Shown here: positions 24,093-31,959 of the stretch, in pieces
How positions within the stretch are numbered: position 1 is the stretch's first letter
How the letters are laid out: each line of letters opens with the position of its first letter
Position numbers and translations under genes: made by a program
Source of the DNA: an uncultured Acetatifactor sp.
GTDB lineage: Bacteria; Bacillota; Clostridia; Lachnospirales; Lachnospiraceae
NCBI GenBank assembly: GCA_910587555.1
Contig: CAJULV010000033.1
Location: 1-42,707 of the forward strand
Reading direction: 5' to 3'
DNA: 42,707 bases
The notes under the pieces: generated by a model
Database searches by the model: none
The model's input: the letters and a program-made list of their open reading frames with translations, nothing else
What the model was told of the DNA's origin: nothing

Positions 24093-24809
24093 ATGATGAC
24101 AAAACAGGCGGAACTGAAAAAACAGGCATATGCAAGCACGCTGAAAAGCCGTGCATTATCGGTATTGATTTATCTGATTGACCGTTCCAATAAGGAATTG
24201 ACCTGCTTTCCGGCCATTCCCACCATGGCGGAACAGCTGCATATTTCTGTATCTACTGTAAAGCGTGCCTTACATGAATTGCTGGATTCTGGATATATCA
24301 AGAAAGATGCCCGTTTCCGTGAGAAGAATAAAGGGCAGACCAGCAACCTGTATACGCTTGTTTTGTTGGAAGGGCAGCCAACAGCGGATGATGGTTCGGA
24401 TTCTGCTTCAGGTAAACATGTAGAATCTGAAATGCCTGCGGAGGTTTCACTGGAGAAAGCGGACGGGACAGAAAAGGAAATATGTCAGGTGGAGCATATC
24501 AGCTTTGACACATTGAAGAGACAGAAAGAAGAGATTCCAGAAATTCAAATGGAAGAGGTGCAGGAGAATATAGAAGATGCTGTCCGAGAGGAAGATTATC
24601 AGGAAATCTGGCAGGAGAGCAAGGCTCATAGCTCCTGCACCCCCGGTCAGATGGTGAAACGATTTTTCATTATGGGGAATGGGGGAAGCGGTTTTCCTCT
24701 AATAGTGCAGGACAGGGGGAGAACGATACAGATTATATTCTCTGGAAGGCAAAGCAAATTTCTTTTATATTTGTGGACGGGGGTGGGGGTCAGTTTGAGG
24801 CCCCCTTGA
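24093..24809 (+). CDS. Winged-helix regulator, possibly frayed C-terminus
   Basis: A 238-residue protein. Residues 14-85 form a helix-turn-helix of the type found in plasmid and conjugative-element regulators and replication initiators (YLIDRSNKELTCFPAIP, LHISVSTVKRALHELLDSGYIKK). A long acidic linker follows. The last ~55 residues (KRFFIMGNGGSGF...GVSLRPP) have odd composition and run through a G-rich stretch, so the true end may have been altered by a frameshift. ATG at 24093 follows AGGAGG. In the reconstructed order it ends the transfer operon and borders the agr island. Confidence 0.65.
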   Translation: MMTKQAELKKQAYASTLKSRALSVLIYLIDRSNKELTCFPAIPTMAEQLHISVSTVKRALHELLDSGYIKKDARFREKNKGQTSNLYTLVLLEGQPTADDGSDSASGKHVESEMPAEVSLEKADGTEKEICQVEHISFDTLKRQKEEIPEIQMEEVQENIEDAVREEDYQEIWQESKAHSSCTPGQMVKRFFIMGNGGSGFPLIVQDRGRTIQIIFSGRQSKFLLYLWTGVGVSLRPP

Positions 24810-24892
24810 ATTTCCAGATTTAACTAAAGACCAAAGAGTGGAAAAAGAAGTATTTAAAATACAGATACTCTAATAAGTTATGATTTGGGTAA

Positions 24893-25216
24893 TTAAGATT
24901 TGGGATATAGTTCCAGAAAGCGCTTAAGTACTGTGGAAAAAAGCAATAAATCATTATCTGATAACCTTTCGATATCCTTCATTATGCTTCTTATAAGGCT
25001 TGGGTTATTGATTGTGGGATCAAAAAATTCAGAGGGTGTTATGTTAAAATAGGCACAAATATCCAGGAACGCATCCATAGAAGGTAGATTGCGTCCAGAT
25101 GTAATCGACTGGATATAGCCCTAGCTGCGTCCTAATTCCAAGCTAAGTTGATACTCGGATATATTCTTTTTCATGCGTAATTCATTTATACGTTCCTGAA
25201 TAAATTTATCGTACAT
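24893..25216 (-). pseudogene. XRE-family repressor with an in-frame TAG
   Basis: ATG at 25216 with GAGAGG upstream reads MYDKFIQERINELRMKKN, then ISEYQLSLELGRS, TAG (25121-25123), and continues in frame GYIQSITSGRNLPSMDAF...LYPKS. The expected residue at the stop is Gln (CAG to TAG), as in SQGYIQ of normal Cro/CI-type helix-turn-helix domains. The rest, including ITPSEFFD, is intact. It is divergent from the LytTR regulator gene and faces three AT-rich direct repeats likely to be its operator. If TAG is not suppressed, the regulator is lost and the neighbouring promoter may be relieved. Confidence 0.8.
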
Positions 25217-25242
25217 ATCATGCCTCTCTCAATTAAGTGTAT

Positions 25243-25318
25243 ACTATTTAAAATATTTATAAACTATTTAAAATATCTGTATTTACAAAAGAACAAATAA
25301 GTTGCATACTTAAAATAT
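25243..25318. promoter_or_regulatory. Direct repeats between divergent regulators
   Basis: ACTATTTAAAATAT occurs at 25243-25256 and exactly at 25263-25276 (20-bp period). A related ACTTAAAATAT lies at 25308-25318. They lie between the XRE gene and the response regulator and are good candidates for the XRE operator. The spacing places two copies on the same face of the helix. Promoter hexamers are hard to assign in this AT-rich tract. Confidence 0.6.
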
Positions 25319-25428
25319 CTATTTGCCGATTTTGAAAAGAATAAGCGAAAATATAGCGAAAAGTGGAGGGTTGAAATACAAATATGGAAGATGTATTATT
25401 GAGCAAAAATGATAGTATGAGGTGTGTT

Positions 25429-26139
25429 ATGTTCAATATAGGAATCTGTGATGATGGAGAAAATATTTGCACGTCTATTGAAAATATGTTATTGCGGTAC
25501 GCAAAAGAAAAGACTGTTCAGATTGAGGTGCAAATCTGGAATACAGGAGAAGGGTTAAGAGACTATCTGGCTCAGGGTAATCATTTAGATATTCTGTTTC
25601 TTGATATAGAACTATTCAAAATGACCGGGATAGAGGTTGGAAGTTATATCAGGAACGTATTGGATAATATGGGGCTGCAGATAATCTATATTTCAGGGAA
25701 AGCATCTTACGCCTTGCAGCTTTTTAAAACCCAGCCTATGGATTTTTTAGTAAAACCGATTTTGCAGGAGCATATTGCTCATGCTATGGATATGGCAGTC
25801 AAAATCATAAAAAAGAGAAATGAAAAGTTTGAATTCCGACAGGGAAAAGATTATTATTATATTTCCATGGGAGACATTGTGTACTTTGAAAGTAAGGCTA
25901 AAAAGATAAAAATTGTAACTCTGCATGATACCTATGAAATCTATGGCAGATTAAAAGATATTGTAAAGGGACTGACAGATGATTTTATAATGATTCATCA
26001 GTCTTATGTGATTAATAAAGAATATGTTTTGCGGTATACCTATGAAATGATCGAATTAGTCGATGGAACAATGTTAACAATCAGCAAAGTAAATCGCAAG
26101 CAGGTCAGGGAAAGAATATTAAAGGATGAACAGCCATGA
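25429..26139 (+). CDS. agrA: AgrA-like LytTR response regulator
   Basis: A response regulator of the AgrA/VirR type. The start ATG at 25429 (MFNIGICDDG) has GAGGT five bases upstream; ATG at 25384 is possible but poorly placed. The receiver domain has the acidic pair CDDG, phospho-acceptor LFLDIELF near residue 60, ISGK and the Lys of DFLVKPIL. The C-terminal LytTR DNA-binding domain has YYYISMGDIVYFESKAKK and MIHQSYVINKEYV. It would be activated by the kinase encoded next (ATGA overlap) and would bind the direct repeats before agrD at 27459-27489. It is AT-rich compared with the transfer genes. Confidence 0.9.
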   Translation: MFNIGICDDGENICTSIENMLLRYAKEKTVQIEVQIWNTGEGLRDYLAQGNHLDILFLDIELFKMTGIEVGSYIRNVLDNMGLQIIYISGKASYALQLFKTQPMDFLVKPILQEHIAHAMDMAVKIIKKRNEKFEFRQGKDYYYISMGDIVYFESKAKKIKIVTLHDTYEIYGRLKDIVKGLTDDFIMIHQSYVINKEYVLRYTYEMIELVDGTMLTISKVNRKQVRERILKDEQP

Positions 26140-27416
26140 TTAATTTTATGATAAGCGCAACAACAAATTTATTTCGTATTTACTTAATTTATAGATTTTC
26201 AAAACTCTTTTTTGGCAGAACAGTGCATGAAAGAAGCAAGGTGATTATAGTATGCGTCAGTTTTTATATTGTTAATACAGCATTGTTTTGGATGTATCAC
26301 ACAGCATGGATTAATATTGTGTGTAATTTAGCAGGGATTAGCGGAATCATAAGACTGTATACAAGGTCAATTAAAACGAATATTTTTGTGTCCGGCATAA
26401 TTTATTTGATTAATATGGGCTGTGACGTGGCAGGAACTTTGCTCTTTATCAGGTATGAAGATGGTCAACAATTTAATCAGATATATGAGATCATATCTGT
26501 ATTTATGATCTTTATATGCTTAATTTTGGCAGGGAAAATTATTACAATACATAAAAATGTGGAGCGGACACAGAGTGTCTCACTGATACTGATACCGCTA
26601 TGCAGCATAATAGTTGTCAGTATTTTGATTTACTCAAATACTTGTGAAGAAGCAGGGATAGCTGTTGTGGCTTTGGGGCTGCTTGTCATAAATATATTTA
26701 TGCTGTATCTGTATAATCAACTGCTTCAGTCTATCTCACAAAAATACGAGACGGAGATGCTTAAAAATCAAGTGCGGATTTATGCGAACCAGCTTGATGT
26801 GATTTTCCAGAGCGAGGAAAAGGTGAAATCCCTACAGCATGATATGAAACATCACATGAATGAATTGATGTTACTAGCGAACAGATATGGAGCGGTGGAA
26901 ATTCAAGATTATATAGGGCGTATGAAAGGCTTTATGCACAATTCCAAAGAAATTATTTCTTCTGGCAATGTGGAAATAGATAGTGTTTTGAATTATATGC
27001 TACAGAAAGCAAAAGAAAAATTAGAAACTGTCACTGTCAAGGTAATGTTGCCGGAAGAAATCAAACATTCCTTTGATTTGAATGTACTGATTGGAAACCT
27101 GTTGGAAAATGCAATAGAAGCAGCGATGCAGACGGACAAAAAATATTTAAATGTCTATATTGCCTTAAACAGAGGCGTATTGAAAATGCAGATAGATAAT
27201 AGCTTTTGGCCGGGAAATATTACAGAAAAAGAAGGAGGGGAGGGCAATAAGATTTTTCTGACAACAAAAATGCGGAAGGGGCAGCATGGTATTGGGTTAA
27301 AAAATGTGAAAAAGATTGTAGAATCCTATAATGGAAATATGAATATAACGATGGAAGGAGATATTTTCAGTGTAAAACTGATTCTATATATGTCAAGAAT
27401 TGAAAATGCAGTATAG
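26136..27416 (+). CDS. agrC: AgrC-like sensor histidine kinase
   Basis: A 426-residue membrane kinase of the AgrC/GHKL type, the likely receptor for the AgrD-derived peptide. Residues 1-205 hold about six hydrophobic segments. A coiled segment leads to the phospho-acceptor region LQHDMKHHMNEL near residue 240. The ATP site has LIGNLLENAIEAA near 320 and GIGLKNVKKIVESYNG near 390. It overlaps the regulator by ATGA, so the two are made together, and an intrinsic terminator follows 4 nt after the stop. In the reconstructed order agrD and agrB lie directly downstream behind their own promoter. Confidence 0.9.
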   Translation: MINFMISATTNLFRIYLIYRFSKLFFGRTVHERSKVIIVCVSFYIVNTALFWMYHTAWINIVCNLAGISGIIRLYTRSIKTNIFVSGIIYLINMGCDVAGTLLFIRYEDGQQFNQIYEIISVFMIFICLILAGKIITIHKNVERTQSVSLILIPLCSIIVVSILIYSNTCEEAGIAVVALGLLVINIFMLYLYNQLLQSISQKYETEMLKNQVRIYANQLDVIFQSEEKVKSLQHDMKHHMNELMLLANRYGAVEIQDYIGRMKGFMHNSKEIISSGNVEIDSVLNYMLQKAKEKLETVTVKVMLPEEIKHSFDLNVLIGNLLENAIEAAMQTDKKYLNVYIALNRGVLKMQIDNSFWPGNITEKEGGEGNKIFLTTKMRKGQHGIGLKNVKKIVESYNGNMNITMEGDIFSVKLILYMSRIENAV

Positions 27417-27420
27417 TTAC

Positions 27421-27456
27421 AAAAAACATGGCCATAATAAGCGGCCATGTTTTTTG
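27421..27456. terminator. Strong bidirectional terminator after agrC
   Basis: AAAAAACATGGCC (27421-27433) and GGCCATGTTTTTT (27443-27455) form a perfect 13-bp stem with A and T tracts on both sides. On + it ends the agrA-agrC transcript. On - it would end the transcript that carries the 5' part of the group II intron. Confidence 0.9.
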
Positions 27457-27458
27457 TG

Positions 27459-27489
27459 TCTAATTTTTCTCTATATATAGTCTAATTTT
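27459..27489 (+). promoter_or_regulatory. LytTR-type direct repeats upstream of agrD
   Basis: TCTAATTTT occurs at 27459-27467 and 27481-27489, a 9-bp direct repeat with a 22-bp period (13-bp spacer), the layout bound by AgrA/VirR-type LytTR regulators. A possible -10 TAGAGT lies at 27522-27527 with a poor -35, as expected for an activated promoter. The ribosome site AAAGGAGGGAG and the agrD start follow. Confidence 0.7.
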
Positions 27490-27552
27490 GCCAGGGAACG
27501 GCACAATCCATTTTTTTGTGGTAGAGTATTTTTCGAAAGGAGGGAGAAAGCA

Positions 27553-27603
27553 ATGCAGAAAATTACTATTATTAATATAAAAATACAATCACAGATATTT
27601 CCC
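27553..27603 (+). pseudogene. agrD: 5' fragment of agrD
   Basis: ATG at 27553, with AAAGGAGGGAGAAAGCA before it, begins MQKITIINIKIQSQIFP (17 codons) and then enters group II intron sequence, on the opposite strand, at TTTCCC (27598-27603). The same TTTCCC in the same frame begins the fragment at 17667. Joined, they give a 60-residue AgrD with start, amphipathic leader, core and tail. The present frame instead runs on into antisense intron sequence, so no signal peptide is made from here. Confidence 0.82.
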
Positions 27604-27954
27604 AATGACAGTTCCCCTAAAAGGAGCGAATACCTTCTTATTTCGGTATCCTTGGTGTTACGAGCTGTACGTTCAAGTATTCGTCGGTCTTTCGGCATAC
27701 TAAGCATGACTGTTTTATAGCCCCCTGCGGCTACTCGCCCCATCACAGGCGCTTTGGCCGCTCTTCACCGAGCTTCGTACACCAGGCTCATTGCCGCCTA
27801 ATGCACGTCGGAGTATCAGGGATTTTGTCACCTTTCACACAAGGTCAGGCAGGAATCACACCTGCCGATTCAAATACAGAGTTCAGGTTTCCTCTGGAGA
27901 CCTGTTCAGCTTTATTGCGCATTTCTACACAGATTAACTGAAAACGAAGCGCGC
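27598..27954 (-). ncRNA. Group II intron, 5' part (split)
   Basis: Starting at 27954 the minus strand reads GCGCGCTTCG (variant of the GUGYG 5' consensus), GAAATGCGCAATAAAGCTGAAC, a hairpin GGCAGG-TGTGATT-CCTGCC, and GTGAAAGGTGACAAA. These are features of domain I in bacterial group II introns. The loop segment GUGAUU can pair with the last six exon bases GAUCAU (with two G-U pairs), as EBS1 with IBS1. It ends at the rearrangement point TTTCCC (27598-27603). ACUGUCAUU near its end (27604-27612) can pair with GAUGGCAGU at 17708-17716 of the 3' part. No maturase gene is present in either part. Confidence 0.82.
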
Positions 27955-29184
27955 ATGATCGCACCAATATCCGTCATCCTCACCTCTGTTGTGCCATACC
28001 CAGTGCGCGTGCCACCAGCAGTCCCATTCGCCCCAGGTGAGAGAAGTCACGTTCTGCTTATTTGGCGCTGCCGGAACGGAAAATCCATCATTTCGGTCAT
28101 CTGCCTGGGGGTCAGGAGGCGGGTTGTCATCCATATCCACAACCTTCGCCCGGATCTGCCCGGTACTGGTACTGCAGTTGCTGGAAATGGTAATGGTCAC
28201 TTCCCCCGGTTCGGAGGGCGTGTGCCATTTCACCCAGGCAAGCTGGGAACCGTTCTCCGGGATATAAATATTGCTGTGGGAATATGTCCTTCCGCCCACC
28301 GTAAATCTGGCCCAGGCAGGGTTATCCGGGGTTTTCTCCCTCCCTGTAGTCAGCTGGACTGCTATAATCACATCTGTGTCTACCCGATATTCCTTGTCAT
28401 AATCAATAATCGTCTCCGGCGCTTTCTGATAGCTGATAATACCAATCCCCAGAATGGAAATCATCTCCTGGGTTGTCCGTGCGCTCCCTGTAGGACCCGT
28501 CCAGGCGGCAAATCCCAAATCACTCCGTTCCAGAAACAGGGCAAGGGCATGGTTCTTCATCACCACGGTAGGGAAATGGGAGCCTAAGTCCCCGCCGGTC
28601 ATCTGGTTGTAAAGTCCCGCTTCTGTGGTAGTCATGGCAAAGTATAAGTGCTGGTACACCAGATAGATAATGGGTTCTATGACCAGCTTGTACTTCCCCT
28701 CTTCGATATCCTCAAAGGGAATACCCGTGTCATTTGCCACCATCACCGCTGCCGCCTCGGAGCAGAAATACTGCCGGATAACCGGGATGCTGGCCTTCCT
28801 GCTGTTGCCGGAGATAATCTGGGGAATGGACACCGCCGGTTTCCGACACACATAGCCTCCTACCTGCGGGGACAGCCCTGCCCCATTTTTATAGTCCACC
28901 TTGCTCACCTTCCCGAAATGGCAGATATCGGGGGACAGGGTACCAACGTCCACGTTAGTGTAATCTACCGGCACGCTCACCCTCTGCCCGCTCTGGGCAT
29001 CCACTACTGTTACCCGCACCCCGTCATAGCCGATATCCGGCCAGTAATAACCATCTTTGCCATGGTTCAGGCTACCGCCTCCGCCGTCAACGTTGCCGCT
29101 GCCTGTGGCATGGGCCGGGACCACAGAAGTCAGGCACATCATAAAAAGCAGCATAAACGCTGCCAGTCTTTTTATCTGTTTCAT
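27955..29184 (-). CDS. 5' exon of secreted transfer-operon protein
   Basis: A signal peptide (MKQIKRLAAFMLLFMMCLTS...AHA) is followed by a Gly-rich stretch (GSGNVDGGGGSLNHG) and a long extracellular region with WPDIGYDGVRVTVVDAQSG and YYDKEYRVDTDVIIAVQL-like segments. The exon ends SLTWGEWDCWWHAHWVWH...YWCDH at 27955. Without splicing it reads six residues into the intron and stops at 27934. Start ATG 29184 is chosen for GAGAGG just upstream; ATG 29196 is an alternative. It is the last gene of the minus-strand Tad operon. The missing C-terminal exon is at 18052-18522. It is probably an exported surface component of the conjugation apparatus, with no known catalytic motif. Confidence 0.82.
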
Positions 29185-29335
29185 CCATCCTCTCATTCTG
29201 CCGCTGTAAGCGGCGTTTCCGTCTGCAAAGACTTCCTTCCTGCACATACAAAAAGGGCATGAACCTTTTTGCGATCCATGCCTTTCCGTATTCTTAGTAT
29301 GTTTTGATAGTCATTTTGAAATGCTGCAAACTCAC

Positions 29336-29965
29336 TTACTGCATCGTTCCAATCTGTTTGTTCCAGTCCCCATCCGTGTGGGAAGTCCCCTGCTCATTAG
29401 GGCCGGAACTTTCTATGTAGCCGAACCCTGGCACATAGACCGCCCCTGCCGGATTGGTGTCCCCGCCCTTGGGCTGGTTCTCCTGGGGTTTTGTATGCTC
29501 CGGCTGGCAGCTGCCGTCCCCGTCCGGGTTCTCCACCGCTGCGGTACTTTCTGTTTCTGCTGGTGGTGCTGCAGGTGGCACGGCATCTTGCGGAGACTGG
29601 GGTTTTCCGTCTGTACGGACCGGCTGGGTTTCTGCCGGAACCGTAGTGGTTTCTTCCCTGCTGTTTTCCTCTGTGGATGGTTCCTCTGTCTCCGGCTGCA
29701 TTCCGGTCTGCCCTGTTTCTGCTGCCGGCTCTCTTCCCTGCTCTTGCTCCGATTCCCGTTCTTTCTCCGGTTCCATGGTCTCGGTGGTATCAATCTTCGG
29801 GACTGCCACTGTTGTTTCCGTTTCCGGTGCCTCCGGCTCCACCAAAGGCAGCTGTGCCTTTCCCATTGTCCCCACATACCAGACAAGGCCGGCAAAAAGA
29901 CACACGGCCAGAACCGACAGGATAACGATTGTAACACGCTTCTTATTCTTATAATTTTTGTTCAT
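29336..29965 (-). CDS. Membrane protein with Pro/Glu-rich linker, DUF6550-like
   Basis: A 209-residue protein: basic N-terminus (MNKNYKNKKR), one membrane segment (VTIVILSVLAVCLFAGLVWYV), a ~120-residue linker rich in Glu, Pro, Thr and Gln, and a conserved-looking end (VYVPGFGYIESSGPNEQGTS). This layout matches from memory the DUF6550 family of conjugative elements. The tail is likely outside the cell, with the linker spanning the wall. It lies between the TadE-like genes and the secreted protein, in the same operon. Function is unknown. Confidence 0.72.
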   Translation of the reverse strand: MNKNYKNKKRVTIVILSVLAVCLFAGLVWYVGTMGKAQLPLVEPEAPETETTVAVPKIDTTETMEPEKERESEQEQGREPAAETGQTGMQPETEEPSTEENSREETTTVPAETQPVRTDGKPQSPQDAVPPAAPPAETESTAAVENPDGDGSCQPEHTKPQENQPKGGDTNPAGAVYVPGFGYIESSGPNEQGTSHTDGDWNKQIGTMQ

Positions 29966-30109
29966 AAATGGACCTCACTTTCATTTTCTGTTTTGGAATG
30001 AATGGTTCGGCCCTATTTACCCAAATCTTCTACCCAATTCCATTATAAACGGACTCTCCCTGCGCGTCCAGGCTTTTTTCGGAATCCTCGGAACTTCCTT
30101 AGAATCTCC

Positions 30110-30646
30110 TTAGAATTTGGGCATATAGGCCGCCTTTGTCCGCAGTTCCATAGTCAGGGGCGGAACCACGCCCCACCCAAAAGACATAGGGATCTCAATG
30201 GTAATCCGTGCGTCCGCTTCAAAGTTCCTGGATGCACTCCCCGGCGCCAGTCCGGTATTGGTAATCTCCACCCGCAGACCGGAAAGCCGGTATTCGTAAC
30301 CGCCATCCTGCTCCTTTACATGGTAGCTGCCGTCCCTTTCTGTCCCCAGCAGGCTGTCCAGACGGTAATACACATCGTCATAGTCCAGATCCTCCACCCA
30401 CTGCTCCCCGGAAAGCCGGTAGCCGCCGGAATATCCCTCCCTAAGCCCCCGGTAAGTCTCGTCATAATTGGTGGTCGCCACACTGATGACCGCCTGCTGG
30501 AGTCCGTCCCTCACTCCCTGGGCAATAATTATCAGGCGAAAAAACTCCGACATGGCACAGACCAGGAACAGAAGCCCCAGGATAAGAGCGATGATAGTCG
30601 GCGTGGAATTTCCGCTTTTACTGCACAGAATCTTTTTTATCCTCAC
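30110..30646 (-). CDS. TadE-like pilin-family protein
   Basis: A 178-residue protein with GTG at 30646 (MRIKKILCSKSGN). A single N-terminal hydrophobic segment (TPTIIALILGLLFLVCAMSEFFRL) contains the Glu typical of TadE-type pseudopilins, and an extracellular domain with YYRLDSLLGTERDGSYHVKEQ follows. Such proteins are cut by the prepilin peptidase (here CpaA-like, 37270-37866) and join the pilus or its base. It is 13 nt downstream of a second TadE-like gene and ends AAYMPKF. Confidence 0.75.
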   Translation of the reverse strand: MRIKKILCSKSGNSTPTIIALILGLLFLVCAMSEFFRLIIIAQGVRDGLQQAVISVATTNYDETYRGLREGYSGGYRLSGEQWVEDLDYDDVYYRLDSLLGTERDGSYHVKEQDGGYEYRLSGLRVEITNTGLAPGSASRNFEADARITIEIPMSFGWGVVPPLTMELRTKAAYMPKF

Positions 30647-30659
30647 TCCATCACCCCCG

Positions 30660-31061
30660 TCACTTATAATAGACTTCCGATTTGCCGGATGCCTTTGCCT
30701 GTATCCGGATGGGGAAGGAACCAAAGAAAAAGAACCCGATATCCACGCTATCTGTCAAGGTCACGGAAATATCACCGTTCAACTGCACCCGGCTCCCGCT
30801 GAAATAGTCACAGTCCCATTCAATCTGCGGGTCCAGGCCGGTCTGCTGGCGCATGGTGCTGATGCGGGAGGATACATTGGTTCCCCCTGCAATCTCCGCC
30901 TCCCTTACAATCTCCGCCGCAAAGAGGTCAAGCTGCTGTTTCGTGGTAAAGACAGGGAAAAAGCTGACGGCCAGCGCCACCACCAGCATCAGGCACAGGA
31001 TCCCGACAGCGACATCTATGTACCCTTCTCCCCGTCTTGATTTCAAAATCCGTTTAAGCAT
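30660..31061 (-). CDS. TadE-like/DUF4320 protein
   Basis: A 133-residue pseudopilin-like protein: MLKRILKSRRGEGYIDVAV, with Gly-Glu just before the hydrophobic helix (AVGILCLMLVVALAVSFFPVF), then FTTKQQLDLFAAEIVREAEIAG and a C-terminal beta domain. The RGEGY-helix-EIVREAEI pattern fits the DUF4320 family. AGGAGGTGAG precedes its ATG. It belongs to the Tad cluster and probably forms part of a pilus-like structure of the transfer machine. Confidence 0.8.
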   Translation of the reverse strand: MLKRILKSRRGEGYIDVAVGILCLMLVVALAVSFFPVFTTKQQLDLFAAEIVREAEIAGGTNVSSRISTMRQQTGLDPQIEWDCDYFSGSRVQLNGDISVTLTDSVDIGFFFFGSFPIRIQAKASGKSEVYYK

Positions 31062-31072
31062 GGTCTCACCTC

Positions 31073-31948
31073 CTAAAACATCCCCGACATAGTGCCAAGA
31101 ATCTGATACCCCATCACTCCTATATACAGTAAGAGCATACAGCCCAACAGCAGGAAAGAGTACCTCCGTATCTTCGGCGGCCGCTCCATTGCCAGTTTTT
31201 TCAGCCTCTGCAGTTCCAGCTGCTTCATGTCATGGCTGAGCATCCGGAAAAATGCCACGCCATCATCACCGCGCAAAACACCAATCAAACCTCTCACTAC
31301 GTCAGACAGCATGGCACTGGATACCCTCGCCTCAAACCTGGTCAATGCCCCCTCAAAGTTCCCGGTCCGCATGTCCGCCACTGTAATGGCAAGTTCATTT
31401 TTCAAAGCTGCCCCTGCATTCTTCTGATAAGTCTCCAGCATGGAAAGCACATCCCGGCTGGCCTGCAGTTCCTGGGTCAGTGTTGCCACAAACCGGGGCA
31501 GCTCGTACTCGATTTCCTCCCTCCTGGCCGTAATCTTCTTTTCCGCTTTACTGCTCTCGGAAAAGTAAATCCCGATACCGGCGATAACAAAAGCCGGAGA
31601 TATAATGGGGGCAATAAACAGACAGGGAATAATGCCCAAAAGCACCAGCCCGGCCTTCACCATGGCAAGGGAAACATACTGCTCCGCTGTCAAAGGAATT
31701 TCTGCCGATTTCAGCGTTGCAGCCAGTTTCCTCCTCTTGTAATCGTCCATGGGCAGCACCTTTGCCAGCTTGGATGCCAGTTCCATCAACACAGCATCGG
31801 AATTTTTCGCCTGCTTTTTGTTCTTTTTCACGGTATTTAAGACCGCCTTTGTCGCCCGATAGGTGGGTACATGAAATACTGCGGCCAACACCAGATACAG
31901 CCCCATGGCAAAAAACAGGGCAAAGAAAAGTAAGATCAGATTGTGCAT
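31073..31948 (-). CDS. tadC: TadC-like inner-membrane protein
   Basis: A 291-residue polytopic protein of the type II secretion F family. It has an N-terminal membrane helix, then a cytoplasmic domain with MELASKLAKVLPMDDYKRRKLAATLKSA, two central helices (VLLGIIPCLFIAPIISPAFV), the GspF-like segment ELPRFVATLTQELQASRDVL near residue 150 and a C-terminal helix. With TadB it forms the platform that couples the CpaF ATPase to pilin assembly. It follows tadB by 11 nt. Confidence 0.85.
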   Translation of the reverse strand: MHNLILLFFALFFAMGLYLVLAAVFHVPTYRATKAVLNTVKKNKKQAKNSDAVLMELASKLAKVLPMDDYKRRKLAATLKSAEIPLTAEQYVSLAMVKAGLVLLGIIPCLFIAPIISPAFVIAGIGIYFSESSKAEKKITARREEIEYELPRFVATLTQELQASRDVLSMLETYQKNAGAALKNELAITVADMRTGNFEGALTRFEARVSSAMLSDVVRGLIGVLRGDDGVAFFRMLSHDMKQLELQRLKKLAMERPPKIRRYSFLLLGCMLLLYIGVMGYQILGTMSGMF

Positions 31949-31959
31949 CCCTTCACCCC

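Noticed and set aside
13995..25216. Reassignment of TAG to an amino acid across the element
   Set aside because: TAG serves as a normal stop at 5604-5606 and 7863-7865, and most affected genes lie in one decaying island.
25243..25318. Short CRISPR-like repeats
   Set aside because: Only two exact copies with a 6-bp gap, AT-rich, no cas genes; better explained as operator sites.
17662..27603. Inversion by homologous recombination between two full intron copies in opposite orientation
   Set aside because: That would leave a complete intron at both ends. Instead each end has only one half, joined to half of agrD.
27471..27746. Minus-strand open frame of 91 codons
   Set aside because: It runs through group II intron sequence and then antisense of agrD and its promoter, so it is an accident of the rearrangement.
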